Of a DNA stretch of 64,000 nucleotides, positions 15,770-24,470 are shown piece after piece (position 1 is the stretch's first letter; every line of letters starts with the position of its first letter). The position numbers and the translations under genes were made by a program. The DNA comes from Nocardia albiluteola. Lineage in GTDB: Bacteria > Actinomycetota > Actinomycetes > Mycobacteriales > Mycobacteriaceae. The notes beneath the pieces were generated by a model. That model worked only from the letters and a program-made list of their open reading frames with translations, searched no databases and was not told the origin of the DNA. Location of the stretch: the NCBI RefSeq assembly GCF_018860155.1, contig NZ_JAHKNI010000003.1, positions 558,001 to 622,000 of the forward strand. Reading direction: 5' to 3'.

Positions 15770-16213
15770 ATGGGAGAAGTGCGGGAAGTCACGAGTGACC
15801 AGGTACGGCCGGGGCATCGAGTGTCGGTTACCGAGGTGCTCGAGCGGGCGGGCGTGGTGCGGGAGGCATTCGACACCATCGCCAACACCTGGTCGCTGCT
15901 GATCCTGATCGCGCTGCGCGATGGCACGCTGCGCTACAACGAACTCAAACGCACCGTGGGCGGGGTCAGCGAGCGCAGGTTGTCGCAGACACTGAAGATG
16001 CTCGAGCGTGACGGGGTGGTGGATCGGAACCTGGTGCGTTCCATCCCATCCCACGTCGAATACAGCCTCACCCCGACAGGCGTGGCGGTCCTCGACTCAC
16101 TCGGCGAGTTGTTGTCCACGATCATCGAATTCTCGCCACAGGTCGCGGCCGCACGGCAGCGTTACGACCAGAAGCAGGCGCAGTCCCACGACAGCCCGGT
16201 GCGGAAAGCCTGA
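15770..16213 (+). CDS. HxlR family transcriptional regulator
   Basis: 147 residues, one winged-helix domain: NTWSLLILIALRDGTLRYNE and VSERRLSQTLKMLERDGVV are diagnostic for HxlR. The cysteine that many HxlR redox sensors carry near the N-terminus is missing; the protein has no cysteine at all, so it is probably a ligand sensor rather than a thiol sensor. ATG at 15770 chosen over the adjoining TTG. Confidence 0.88.
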   Translation: MGEVREVTSDQVRPGHRVSVTEVLERAGVVREAFDTIANTWSLLILIALRDGTLRYNELKRTVGGVSERRLSQTLKMLERDGVVDRNLVRSIPSHVEYSLTPTGVAVLDSLGELLSTIIEFSPQVAAARQRYDQKQAQSHDSPVRKA

Positions 16214-16388
16214 GTCACCCTGCGAAGTTTCGGGTCATGCAGCACCACGATCTTGCAGGTGAGGTCATGCCATGAAGCGGTCGAAGCGTCCCATCACTGG
16301 TTCATGTCACATGGACTTCCCTTGGGGCCATGGCGTTTCATCCTTTCGTTCGAAACATCGCGTCCGATCGTTTGCTCCGCGCCGCACG

Positions 16389-17774
16389 TCAGGTGTCGAA
16401 TGTCGCGAAGAGGGTGTTGAGGCCTTCGGCCAGGAGAGGGTGGGTGAAGATCGCGTGGGCCATGGCGGTGTGCGTGAGTTTGCCCAGCATGGCGACCTGG
16501 ATCGCGGTCATGACCTCGCCCCCCTCGCTGCCGAGGATTGCGCAGCCCAGGATCTGTCCGTCGTCCGCGTCGACGAGGACCTTCATGAAGCCGCGGGTCT
16601 CTCCGGTCTCGATGGCTCGGATGACGGCGTTCATCGGGAGTTTCGCGACGCGGATCGCGCGCCCGTGTGTTCTGGCTTCGCGTTCGGTCATGCCGACGCG
16701 GCCGAGCTGGGGGTCGATGAACACCGTGTACGGGACGAGACGGTCTCGCGTGCTTGCCTTTTCGTTCTCGATGAGGTTGGCGTGCAGGATGCGGTAGTCG
16801 TCGTAGGACGAGTGGGTGAAGGCCGGGGGGCCGGTGACATCGCCCATGGCGTAGATGCCGGGAGCACTGGTCTGCAGGTACTCGTCCACCTCGATGAAGC
16901 CGCGATCGTCGAGCCGGATGCCGGCTGCTTCAGGGGCGAGCGCTTCGGTGTTCGGTATTCGGCCGATTGCCGCTAGCAGGTGTGAGCCGTCGATCTGTCG
17001 TTCACCGTCCGCTGTGCGAACGGTCAGCCGAACGCCCCGGGAGGTCTGCTCGACCTGTACCGGTGTCGAGGAGGTCGAGACGGTGATGCCGTCCTCACGC
17101 AGGATTGCGGCGACTTCGTCGGAGACGTCCTCGTCCTCGATCGTCAGCAGTCGATCCGCCCGCTGGACGATGGTGACCTCGCTGCCGAATCGCCGGAACA
17201 TCTGCCCGAATTCCAGTCCGATATAGCCTCCGCCGAGGATGATCAGATGTTCCGGGAGCTCGTCCAGCTCCATGATCGATGTGGAGTCGAGCACGGGCGC
17301 CTCGTTCGCGCCGGGGATCGTGAGCGGTCGGGGCCGGGTTCCGGTGTCCACCACGACGACCGGCGCGCGGAGTTGCCGTATTCCGCCGTCGGACAAGGCG
17401 ATCTCGATTGTCCCGGGTCCGGTGAAATGCGCCTCGCCCGTGATCACCTCGGGTCCTTGCGGTGTCAGGCGGCTCGCATAGTTCTGCCGCGCGCCGGCGA
17501 CCATGGCTCGTTTGCGTTCGCGCACCGCGGCCATATCCACCGACACCGCGTCGATGTGCACGCCGTACTCGCCGGCGCGCCGAGCCTGGTAGGCCACGCG
17601 CGCGCTGGCGACCATCGTCTTGGTCGGGGTGCACCCGGAATTGACGCAGACGCCGCCGAAGTGACCGCGCTCGACGAGCGCCACTTTCCGGTTCGCCGCG
17701 GCCAGCTCGAGGGGAAGGAACCGGCCGCCCTGGCTAGTTCCGATCACGATCGCGTCGTATTCCTCGTCGGCCAT
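16389..17774 (-). CDS. FAD/NAD-dependent disulfide reductase family protein (mercuric reductase-like)
   Basis: 461 residues. The FAD start is IVIGTSQGGRFLPLELAAAN (GTSQGG instead of GxGxxG). The redox pair is CVNSGC in GGVCVNSGCTPTKTMVASAR, the NAD site is GGGYIGLEFG, and the dimer-interface active-site motif HPLLAE is near the C-terminus. This layout is that of MerA-like or dihydrolipoyl-dehydrogenase-like proteins without an N-terminal heavy-metal domain and without the C-terminal vicinal cysteines needed to bind Hg(II), so real mercury reduction is unlikely. ATG at 17774 follows GAGGAG. Physiological electron acceptor unknown. Confidence 0.88.
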   Translation of the reverse strand: MADEEYDAIVIGTSQGGRFLPLELAAANRKVALVERGHFGGVCVNSGCTPTKTMVASARVAYQARRAGEYGVHIDAVSVDMAAVRERKRAMVAGARQNYASRLTPQGPEVITGEAHFTGPGTIEIALSDGGIRQLRAPVVVVDTGTRPRPLTIPGANEAPVLDSTSIMELDELPEHLIILGGGYIGLEFGQMFRRFGSEVTIVQRADRLLTIEDEDVSDEVAAILREDGITVSTSSTPVQVEQTSRGVRLTVRTADGERQIDGSHLLAAIGRIPNTEALAPEAAGIRLDDRGFIEVDEYLQTSAPGIYAMGDVTGPPAFTHSSYDDYRILHANLIENEKASTRDRLVPYTVFIDPQLGRVGMTEREARTHGRAIRVAKLPMNAVIRAIETGETRGFMKVLVDADDGQILGCAILGSEGGEVMTAIQVAMLGKLTHTAMAHAIFTHPLLAEGLNTLFATFDT

Positions 17775-17892
17775 TGCGTTTTCTCCTCGTTCCGTCTTCG
17801 GCATGTGGCACCGGCAGTCGGATTCACCTGGCTGCGACCGGGCGATCACCTGGGACGCGGTGGATCGCACCGAAATCCGGTAAGGAAAGGAA

Positions 17893-18024
17893 ATGCGTAT
17901 GGCGACAATCGGTTTCGTCGGTCTGGGGCTAAAGGGACAGCTGAGCCGCATCTCGATACCCAAGGCGGTGGGTTCGGGATCCGCCCGGTGCTCACACGGC
18001 GGTTCGCCCGCCATCCACTGGTAG
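17893..18024 (+). pseudogene. N-terminal stub of a 6PGDH/3-hydroxyisobutyrate dehydrogenase-like gene
   Basis: After AAGGAAAGGAA a 43-codon frame begins MRMATIGFVGLGLKGQ, the start of the NAD-binding domain of beta-hydroxyacid dehydrogenases (IGFVGLGxMG). After about 18 residues the resemblance is lost, and the frame ends at TAG 18022 inside the 3' end of the convergent SDR gene. The usual Met after GLG is Lys. It appears to be the intact start of a gene whose body has been replaced by other DNA. Confidence 0.5.
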
Positions 18025-18738
18025 TACGGCGCCGTGTATGAAGCCGGCGCGGTCGCCTGCCAGAAAAGCGATGGCTTCGGCGATCTCTTCAGGGGTTCCG
18101 GTACGTCCCGCCGGCCCCTGTGCGGCCAGTTGGTCGAGGGCCTCGCCCCATTCTGCGGTGCCCTCGGTGCGGGTCGGTCCAGGGCTGACGGCGTTGACCC
18201 GCACCCCACGCGGACCGTATTCGGCTGCCCAGGACTTGGTCAGCAACACCAGGGCCGCCTTGCTGGCACCATAGAGGCCTTCGTCGACGGTCCCGAGTTC
18301 GGCGACCATCGTGGTGATATTGATGATCGCGCCACCGCCGCGTTCGGCCATTCTCGGCGCCAGCTCGGCGACCAAGAAGTACGGCACCTTGACATTGAGC
18401 CCGAACACCGTGTCGAAATCTGCTTCCGTGGTCTGCTCGGTAGGGCCGTAGGGGAAGATCCCGGCGTTGTTGACCAGGACGTCGACCCGGCCGAGCTGTT
18501 CGACGGCGCGTCCGGCGAGCGTGCGCGCTGACGCCGCATCGCGCAGGTCCGCACCGATGAACTCCGCGCTCCCGCCCGCGGCGCCGATCGCCTCGACCAC
18601 GTCGTTGCCGCGTTGCTGATCACGGCCGGACACGGCCACACGCGCGCCGAGCCGAGCCAGTTCCATCGCTGCTGCCCGACCGATCCCACTTGTGCCGCCG
18701 GTCACCAACGCAGAGACACCGGACAATTCACTCGCCAT
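17992..18738 (-). CDS. SDR family oxidoreductase
   Basis: 248 residues, classical SDR. It has the glycine motif TGGTSGIG, NNAG (VLVNNAGIFPYG), the active-site Ser region IINITTM, YGASK (Tyr and Lys both present), and the end AFLAGDRAGFIHGAVLPVDGG. It should reduce or oxidise a carbonyl/alcohol with NAD(P)H. ATG at 18738 follows GGGAGGCGAGGA. It lies 28 bp beyond the kdc gene on the same strand, so it may reduce the aldehyde that Kdc releases (inference). Confidence 0.9.
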   Translation of the reverse strand: MASELSGVSALVTGGTSGIGRAAAMELARLGARVAVSGRDQQRGNDVVEAIGAAGGSAEFIGADLRDAASARTLAGRAVEQLGRVDVLVNNAGIFPYGPTEQTTEADFDTVFGLNVKVPYFLVAELAPRMAERGGGAIINITTMVAELGTVDEGLYGASKAALVLLTKSWAAEYGPRGVRVNAVSPGPTRTEGTAEWGEALDQLAAQGPAGRTGTPEEIAEAIAFLAGDRAGFIHGAVLPVDGGRTAV

Positions 18739-18766
18739 TCCTCGCCTCCCTGTCGCGAATGCGCGT

Positions 18767-20458
18767 CTAGTGCATGTGATAGAGCCGTGTGAGCTCTTCG
18801 GCGGGCACTGGTGGCGGGATGTCGCCTGCACCCAGGGCCACCTCGATGTAGCTGGCATCGTTGTGTGCTGCAGCCCTTTTCAGGGCGTTGTCCAGGTCGC
18901 CGACCGTGGCGACTCGGGCGGTGTACCACGTGTCACAGCCGAACGCGGCGGGGAGTTGGTGGTAGTTCCACGCGGCAAGATCGTTGAATTCGTGGCCGGG
19001 TTGGGCGGAGAGGACTTCCTCGACGCCGAACTTGGTGTTGTTCAGCACGATGATGATGGGTTGGGCGCCGTAGCGGCCCATTGATCCAATATCGTTGGCG
19101 GTGAGCTGGTGGGAGCCGTCGCCGGTGATGAGGATGGTTCGGCGGTCGGGGGCAGCGAGGGCGGCGCCGAACGCGGCGGGTGTAGCCCAGCCGATCGACC
19201 CCCACAGCGTCTGGTTGTGGTAGACGGCGCCGTCGGGGAAGCGCAGCGCGGCGACGCCGGGGACGCATAGGCCTGTTTCGGCGATCACGATGTCGTCTTC
19301 GCGCAGGAACTGTTGCAGGCGTGGGTACAGCGTCTCGGACGAGATGTGGTCGGAGACGGCGCCGCGCACCTCGACAGGGCGTGGCGGGGGGACGGGACCG
19401 AGGTCCCGGTGCGGGAGGGCCGTGGTGAGTCGGGTGATGACGTCGGCCAGGCTGACCGGGCCGTAGGTTTGAGTGCCAATCCGGACGTGGTCGGTGTCGA
19501 CGATGACAACCTTTGCCGGGTCGAGTTCGTCGGTCCACCCTCCGGTGTTGAAGTCGGACAAGACAGTTCCGCCGAGGTCGAGCACGAGGTCGGCGCCTTC
19601 GACGGCCTCGCGTACTCCGGGCCCGGAGGTGACGCCACTGTAGATACCGAGGAATCCGGGCGTCGACTCGGAGATGACAGCCTTGTCCATCACGGTGGTG
19701 GCATACCGCAGTCCCGTCTCGGCCAGCATCGCCGACAATCGGGCTTGCAGGCCGTATCGGGCGATCGTGTATGCGGGCAGCACAACCTGCGAGCCCGCAG
19801 CGGAGAAACGCTTGAGGATCGCGTTCATCGCCGCGTCGAGCACACTCGGGTCGCTGGCCGGCTGCGGCACCTGCGCCAGCGGCAACCCGGCCACCGGGGC
19901 GCCGCTCACCGGAAGTAGGCCGAGGTCCTGGGCGAGGCAGATGTAGGCGGGCCTGCGCTGTGCGAGGGCCGCATCGATGACGCGCTCCATCTCTGCGACG
20001 GCGTTCTGCGGAGTCAGGTTTGTCGAGGCGCATGCAGCGAACGCCGACAGCTGTTCGAACTGACCGAATACGCCGTCGCCGAAGGTGTGATGGGTGATCG
20101 CGCCGGCGCGTTGGAGTTTGGTGCTGGGCAGGCCGACGAGATGGAAAACCGGCACTCGTTCGGCCTTGGAGCCCATCACCCCGTTGAGGGCGCTCAGCTC
20201 GCCGACCGCGTAGGTGGTGGACAAGATAGCCGCGCCGCGCACCCGCGCGTAGCCGTCCGCGGCATAGGCGGCGTTGAGTTCGTTTGCGTTGCCGATCCAC
20301 CTGACGTCGGGGCTGGCCTCGATCGCGTCGTCGAAGGAGAATGCGTAGTCGCCTGGCACCCCGAACGCGTGCTCGATCCCAAGGGCCGCGAGTCGGCGGA
20401 CCACGTATTCGGCGACCGTGGGCGTCTGTGCGGAGTGAGATCGTGTCTGTGCTGCCAT
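18767..20458 (-). CDS. kdc: Thiamine diphosphate-dependent alpha-keto acid decarboxylase (Kdc type)
   Basis: 563 residues, the length of pyruvate, indolepyruvate and branched-chain keto acid decarboxylases and of the mycobacterial Kdc. Visible active-site features are the ThDP-activating Glu E60 in GNANELNAAYAADGYAR, the His-His pair H123-H124 in ITHHTFGDG, and the ThDP/Mg motif GDGSHQLTANDIGS running to VLNN. It turns a 2-keto acid into an aldehyde and CO2. ATG at 20458 has GAGGAG before it. A 14-bp perfect palindrome lies 47 bases upstream. Probably in one unit with the SDR that follows. Confidence 0.92.
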   Translation of the reverse strand: MAAQTRSHSAQTPTVAEYVVRRLAALGIEHAFGVPGDYAFSFDDAIEASPDVRWIGNANELNAAYAADGYARVRGAAILSTTYAVGELSALNGVMGSKAERVPVFHLVGLPSTKLQRAGAITHHTFGDGVFGQFEQLSAFAACASTNLTPQNAVAEMERVIDAALAQRRPAYICLAQDLGLLPVSGAPVAGLPLAQVPQPASDPSVLDAAMNAILKRFSAAGSQVVLPAYTIARYGLQARLSAMLAETGLRYATTVMDKAVISESTPGFLGIYSGVTSGPGVREAVEGADLVLDLGGTVLSDFNTGGWTDELDPAKVVIVDTDHVRIGTQTYGPVSLADVITRLTTALPHRDLGPVPPPRPVEVRGAVSDHISSETLYPRLQQFLREDDIVIAETGLCVPGVAALRFPDGAVYHNQTLWGSIGWATPAAFGAALAAPDRRTILITGDGSHQLTANDIGSMGRYGAQPIIIVLNNTKFGVEEVLSAQPGHEFNDLAAWNYHQLPAAFGCDTWYTARVATVGDLDNALKRAAAHNDASYIEVALGAGDIPPPVPAEELTRLYHMH

Positions 20459-20504
20459 ATGCTCTCCTCGGTTGGGTACTCCTCCACGACCGACAATGGC
20501 GAAT

Positions 20505-20518
20505 GTGGCAATTGCCAC
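20505..20518. promoter_or_regulatory. Perfect 14-bp palindrome upstream of kdc
   Basis: GTGGCAATTGCCAC, between kdc and the divergent DUF899 gene. A plausible operator, but no regulator gene adjoins it; Lrp-type control is known for keto acid decarboxylases in other bacteria. Confidence 0.45.
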
Positions 20519-20752
20519 CTACTAGGATCACCCGCCAGCAACAACAAGGCAACCAACTGTTCGCAGCTGATGCAATGCCGCAGTGGCTGGGAGCCGTCGA
20601 TCCGGGGCAAACTCGACTTGGCAGCCTCGGCGACGGACGCGACGCCTACCGCCCAGTGGCCGACCGTGTGCGCTTCGAAAATGCCACCCGGCACGACCGA
20701 GTAATATCCAACACAGGGTGAGGTCGATGACATGCCGATCGAGGAGGTCCGT

Positions 20753-21391
20753 ATGTCGACAGCTTTTCCGAACGAGTCGTTGGAGTATCGCGAAGCGCGT
20801 GACGTGCTGCTGCAACGGGAGTTCGATCTGCAGCGGCTGATGGAGGCCGTCGCGGCGCAACGGACAACACTACCGCCCGGCGGCGAGGTCCCCGAAGATT
20901 ATGTGTTCGATCGAATCGGCGACGACGGCAATGCCACGACGGTGCGTATGTCCGAACTGTTCGGCGACAGCGACACATTGATGCTTTATCACTACATGTT
21001 CCCGCGCCATCCGAGGGATGATCGGCCGAAACCGACAGTGGGTATCTTCTCGGAATTACCCGCCGACGAAGGTCCGTGTCCATCGTGCACTGCGCTGATC
21101 GACATGTGGGACGCGACGACACCCCATTTCGACGGTTCGGGTGGCAATTTGGCCATCGGCGGCGACGGCGCCGACGGCCAGCCTGTGCCGTTGCTGACCG
21201 TCTTCAAACGCTCGCCCGATGGCCCGATACGGCTGCACTGGGCAAGCGAACTTCTTTTCGCGCCAACGGATGCTCCGGGGCAGGACTGGGGGCACCTCGA
21301 CATAGCCGAGCCGCTCTGGACACTGTTCGATTTGGCCACAATGCCGCGGTTCCGGCGATGGCGGATCGGACACCTGCCGGCGAACTGGTGA
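20753..21391 (+). CDS. DUF899 family thioredoxin-like protein
   Basis: 212 residues of the DUF899 type: REARDVLLQREFDLQRLMEA at the start, LPPGGEVPEDYVFD, then LYHYMFPRH and GPCPSCTALIDMWD with two cysteines as CPSC. The fold is thioredoxin-like and the function is not established. ATG at 20753 was chosen because CGAGGAGG precedes it; an ATG at 20732 has no such site. The FMN reductase follows after 52 bp, so they may be cotranscribed. Confidence 0.85.
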   Translation: MSTAFPNESLEYREARDVLLQREFDLQRLMEAVAAQRTTLPPGGEVPEDYVFDRIGDDGNATTVRMSELFGDSDTLMLYHYMFPRHPRDDRPKPTVGIFSELPADEGPCPSCTALIDMWDATTPHFDGSGGNLAIGGDGADGQPVPLLTVFKRSPDGPIRLHWASELLFAPTDAPGQDWGHLDIAEPLWTLFDLATMPRFRRWRIGHLPANW

Positions 21392-21443
21392 CGACGCCAA
21401 GCGGCCCGTACAGCACAGGAAACCTCTGGTGAGGAGGCAACGC

Positions 21444-22016
21444 GTGAGAACCTACACGGTCGGCTACATCGTCGGCAGTCTGTCCAAGGAATCCATCAAC
21501 CGGACCCTGTCCAAGGCCCTGATCCGGCTGGCGCCACCGCAATTGACGTTCACCGAGATTCCGATCAAGGATCTGCCGCTGTACAACCGAGACTACGATG
21601 TCGACTACCCGCCGCAGGGCCGGGCACTCAAGGCGGCCATCACCGCCGTCGACGCCGTGCTCTTCGTGACGCCGGAATCCAACCGCTCGATCCCGGGGGT
21701 GCTCAAGAACGCCATCGACTGGGGCAGCCGCCCGTGGGGCGACAACTCGTTCACGCTCAAGCCGTCCGCGGTCATCGGAGCCTCTCCGGGCAAGCTCGGC
21801 ACCGCGATTGCTCAGCTCAGTCTGCGCAGCGTCCTCGGTTACTGCAACTCCCCGCAGATGACCTCCCCGGAGGCCTACATCCAGTTCCACCCCGACGTCT
21901 TCACTCCGGACGGCGATGTCCTCGACGACTCGACGAAGCGGTTCCTCACCGGGTTCATGGCCGATTTCGCCACCTTCATCGCCCGCGTCCACAGCACGGT
22001 CCCCTCGCCCGGCTGA
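21444..22016 (+). CDS. NADPH-dependent FMN reductase
   Basis: 190 residues with flavodoxin-like fold: GYIVGSLSKESINRTLSKAL (FMN phosphate loop), LPLYNRDYD, and VTPESNRSIPGVLKNAIDWG, the signature of the FMN_red/ChrR/azoreductase group. It reduces flavins, quinones or similar acceptors with NADPH. GTG at 21444 lies six bases past GAGGAGG, a better start than the GTG at 21429. Confidence 0.88.
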   Translation: MRTYTVGYIVGSLSKESINRTLSKALIRLAPPQLTFTEIPIKDLPLYNRDYDVDYPPQGRALKAAITAVDAVLFVTPESNRSIPGVLKNAIDWGSRPWGDNSFTLKPSAVIGASPGKLGTAIAQLSLRSVLGYCNSPQMTSPEAYIQFHPDVFTPDGDVLDDSTKRFLTGFMADFATFIARVHSTVPSPG

Positions 22017-22060
22017 CCGGCCCTCTGCTCGCACCTGGCCGGTCCGGCCGCCGGTCGGTC

Positions 22061-22089
22061 AGCCTGTACACCTGCCCGGTGTACAGGCT
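22061..22089. terminator. 12-bp perfect stem-loop between convergent units
   Basis: AGCCTGTACACC and GGTGTACAGGCT around a TGCCC loop. It overlaps the stop codon of the SnoaL remnant and follows the FMN reductase by 45 bp, so it could end transcription from both sides. Confidence 0.6.
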
Positions 22090-22360
22090 AGGACAACTGA
22101 CGGATCTCGGTGACGATGGTGTAGAGCTCGATGATGACGCCGTCCCTGGTCCGGGCGATATCCATGCCACTGATGACCGGTGGTTGGCCGGCAGGGCCGT
22201 ACCCGAATCCGAGGTGACCGATGTCATCGAGCTCCGACGCTGTGCCTGCGGGCCGGAAGACCCAGTCCGGCTTCTCGGCACGTAACTCTGCGGCACGGCG
22301 CTCGAGTCCCTTGCGTCCGTGGATGATTCGGTCCGGGCAAGTTGCTTCGCATGAGCCCGG
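22088..22360 (-). pseudogene. SnoaL-like domain gene, truncated
   Basis: The minus strand reads PDRIIHGRKGLERRAAELRA, EKPDWVFRPAG, then PPVISGMDIARTRDGVIIEL and YTIVTEIRQLS to a TAG at 22088. This is the C-terminal two-thirds of an NTF2/SnoaL fold protein (HGRxxIxxRAAELR...G.DIA...DG.I..LYT). No start or N-terminal helix is present, and the upstream sequence does not continue the family. Confidence 0.6.
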
Positions 22361-22534
22361 CAGGGGAACTTGTCGTGACGAGTGGCTAGGCGGGTGAATT
22401 CCGGCAGCGATTCCAGGTGAATTTGGGCGTCATTCGGCGTCCCGGGTGGCGATTTGTGCAGAGCGAATCTTGCTTTATGACAGTGGATCTTGCTCGCGCG
22501 GGTCAGGCCCGGTTTATTCGACTCCCGAGCCCGG

Positions 22535-23578
22535 TCAGTGATTCCCGGGTGCTTCGTCGTCGAGCGTTCGGTAGAAGTCTGCGACGGCGTGGAACGATTC
22601 CTTCGGTTCCCAGGGGAGGCCGGGATAGCTGTCACCGTTGTGGTCGGAGTAGCTTGTCACGAGGCCGTAGCCGGCCAGGTCGAGGTCCCCGCGCGGTTGG
22701 AGGCTGTGCGGCAGGGCGGGTGTGACGAAGGTGAACACGAACGTGCCATGGGCTCCGGCTTTGTCGAGGATGGCCAGCATGTCGGTCAGTTCGCGTGCTT
22801 GCAGCGATTCGTCGCGGACATAGTCGCCGTTCAGTTGTAGCCCTGGCGGGCTCGGCGTGTCTTCGACAATCATGAAACCGTGCGGGCCTTTGTCCTCGGC
22901 TCCCCGGTAGGCGCAGAGACCGACCTCGGTGATCACGACCGGCTTGTCGTAGGAGAACAAGGGGGTGAGCGACTCGCCGTAGGTCGCTCGATTGCGTTTG
23001 GCCCGGTAATAGTCGACGCCGATGATGTCGAACAGAGTCCAGTCGACTGCCTCGATGGGGATCGCCGCGTAGGTGATCGGGCCGTCGAAGACTTCCCGGA
23101 CCGCCGCGCACGTCCGGGTGAGGAACGCATTGAGCGGCTTGTTGTGCGTTTTGAGGATCTTGAGCCTCAAGCCCAGCGTGACCGGGTTGCGGGTCCGATC
23201 CATCACGGTGCTGCCCTTGATGATCCCCTTCATGAATAGCGTCAGCTCGCAAGCGAGAACGAACACCACAGCGTCGCGGCGTTGTCGCAAGCTCTGGGCG
23301 ACGCGGGCGCACCGCACGATGTAGTCCAGAGTCTGCTGCGGGGGGCGATCGATCAGATGAGGCGACAGCCAGACCTCCAGCCCCAAATCGAGGGCATGTT
23401 GGGCCGCCACCGTCAATCGGTCGGGGTCGGTGCCCGAGATACGGACGGCATTGCAGTGCAGGTCGTTGTGGATGATCTCCAGCTCTCGTCGGGCGATATC
23501 GGGATCGAACACCGGCCGTGAGTGGTAGCGATCTCCGAACTCGATACCGACGTCGTAGTTGACACCCCGCCACTTCAT
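22535..23578 (-). CDS. TIM-barrel glycoside hydrolase-like protein
   Basis: 347 residues reading like a clan A (beta/alpha)8 barrel: MKWRGVNYDVGIEFGDRYHS at the start, VWLSPHLIDRPPQ, a candidate acid/base Glu in FVLACELTLFM, and a candidate nucleophile Glu in KPVVITEVGLCAYRG, followed by GTFVFTFVTPALPHS. No signal peptide. I know this type only as an uncharacterised actinobacterial family; sugar cleavage is inferred from the Glu pair. ATG at 23578 has AAGGAG before it. Its promoter lies wholly within a 45-bp inverted repeat. Confidence 0.75.
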   Translation of the reverse strand: MKWRGVNYDVGIEFGDRYHSRPVFDPDIARRELEIIHNDLHCNAVRISGTDPDRLTVAAQHALDLGLEVWLSPHLIDRPPQQTLDYIVRCARVAQSLRQRRDAVVFVLACELTLFMKGIIKGSTVMDRTRNPVTLGLRLKILKTHNKPLNAFLTRTCAAVREVFDGPITYAAIPIEAVDWTLFDIIGVDYYRAKRNRATYGESLTPLFSYDKPVVITEVGLCAYRGAEDKGPHGFMIVEDTPSPPGLQLNGDYVRDESLQARELTDMLAILDKAGAHGTFVFTFVTPALPHSLQPRGDLDLAGYGLVTSYSDHNGDSYPGLPWEPKESFHAVADFYRTLDDEAPGNH

Positions 23579-23605
23579 GACTATCTCCTTCGCATCGAGC
23601 ACACA

Positions 23606-23650
23606 TGTCAATTTATGTTGACATCCAGTCGATGTCAACATGAATTGACA
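23606..23650 (-). promoter_or_regulatory. 45-bp inverted repeat containing a sigma70-type promoter
   Basis: Two 20-bp arms (23606-23625 and 23631-23650) are reverse complements with one mismatch, around a CAGTC loop. On the minus strand TTGACA (23633-23638) and TAAATT (23610-23615) are 17 bases apart, an ideal -35/-10 pair pointing at the gene starting at 23578. The half-sites contain TGTCAA/TTGACA twice each, so two dimers of a repressor could bind. Confidence 0.65.
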
Positions 23651-23885
23651 ATGAAGGTGCTGAGCTTGCTGTCCTCGTTGATCATGAGGCAGCGCTGGGA
23701 AGTGAGCTGCGGTGCCTCAACGTTGTGAGACGGTCAGGGCGGTCAATCTCGTTGATTTCGAGGCGTCGTTGCCGTGCGGGATTAATCAGCTTGTGCGGCA
23801 ACTAGTAACGACGATGCCTCGAGCATGTGAGAGGAATCAGCGAGACTGGATAGCTGACCTGTCGGCCCGCCGGGGGCGGTGCCGG
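23651..23885. other. Intergenic, no supported gene
   Basis: A short plus-strand frame starts directly after the palindrome (MKVLSLLSSLIMRQ...), but it is only about 27 codons and unrecognisable. Nothing else stands out. Confidence 0.4.
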
Positions 23886-24119
23886 TCAGTACTCGACGCC
23901 AGAGTAGGGTTCCCGGCCGGTTTCGGTGGCATTGGTGAGCATGACGGCCGTGAAGCGGTAGAGGTCAGCGCGCAGGGATTGCGCGGCGTAGACGCGCCCG
24001 GCGAAGCGGTCCAGGCAGATGCGGGCGTCTTGGTCGGTGGCGAGCCGCTCGTTGATGAACGGGAGCAGTTCGGCGAGTTCGGTGGCATCACCGATTCGGA
24101 TGCTGCTGTCCTGGGACAT
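23886..24119 (-). CDS. Small hypothetical protein
   Basis: 77 residues, acidic-helical (ATELAELLPFINERLATDQD, then AAQSLRADLYRFTAVMLTNA). Pattern and codon use look coding, and a short helical protein of this type is common beside actinobacterial mobile elements. The ATG at 24119 has no strong Shine-Dalgarno site. It abuts IS21 debris, so it may be a passenger or a fragment. Function unknown. Confidence 0.4.
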   Translation of the reverse strand: MSQDSSIRIGDATELAELLPFINERLATDQDARICLDRFAGRVYAAQSLRADLYRFTAVMLTNATETGREPYSGVEY

Positions 24120-24208
24120 CCGGATGACCCCGAATCATGGTGTGAGCAGGTAAGTCCAGACGAATATTGGCGTCACCTGGACATCGTGGCGGGTGATCAG
24201 GGCTTGGG

Positions 24209-24463
24209 TTAGTGCGTCGGCTGCTGCGCGGTGCCCTTCGCTGGTTTGGTGTGCCCGGTGACTTGCGCGGTGCGGATCAGGCGGTAGCTTTGGGTGCCGG
24301 TCTCGATGATCTGCCCGCCGAAGGTCAATCGATCGACAATGGCCGAGCACGACAGCGGGTCGGTGAAGGTTTTCGTCCAGCCGCCGAACGACTCGTTGGA
24401 TGCGATGGCGACGCTGCTCTTTTCCTCCCTCTCGGTCAGAACCTGGAACAGCAGCTCTCGGCG
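24209..24463 (-). pseudogene. IS21-family IstB helper ATPase, C-terminal fragment
   Basis: 84 codons reading RRELLFQVLTEREEKSSVAI, ASNESFGGWTKTFTDP and AIVDRLTFGGQIIETGTQSY, the unmistakable end of IstB, the AAA+ helper of IS21 transposition. The Walker motifs are missing. The upstream boundary at about 24465 is the terminus of another, oppositely oriented IS21 copy. Confidence 0.8.
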
Positions 24464-24470
24464 CCATGAC

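Noticed and set aside
16389..17774. Call as a true mercuric reductase
   Set aside because: The CVNSGC redox pair is present, but I see neither an N-terminal HMA domain nor the C-terminal Cys-Cys pair, and there are no other mer genes.
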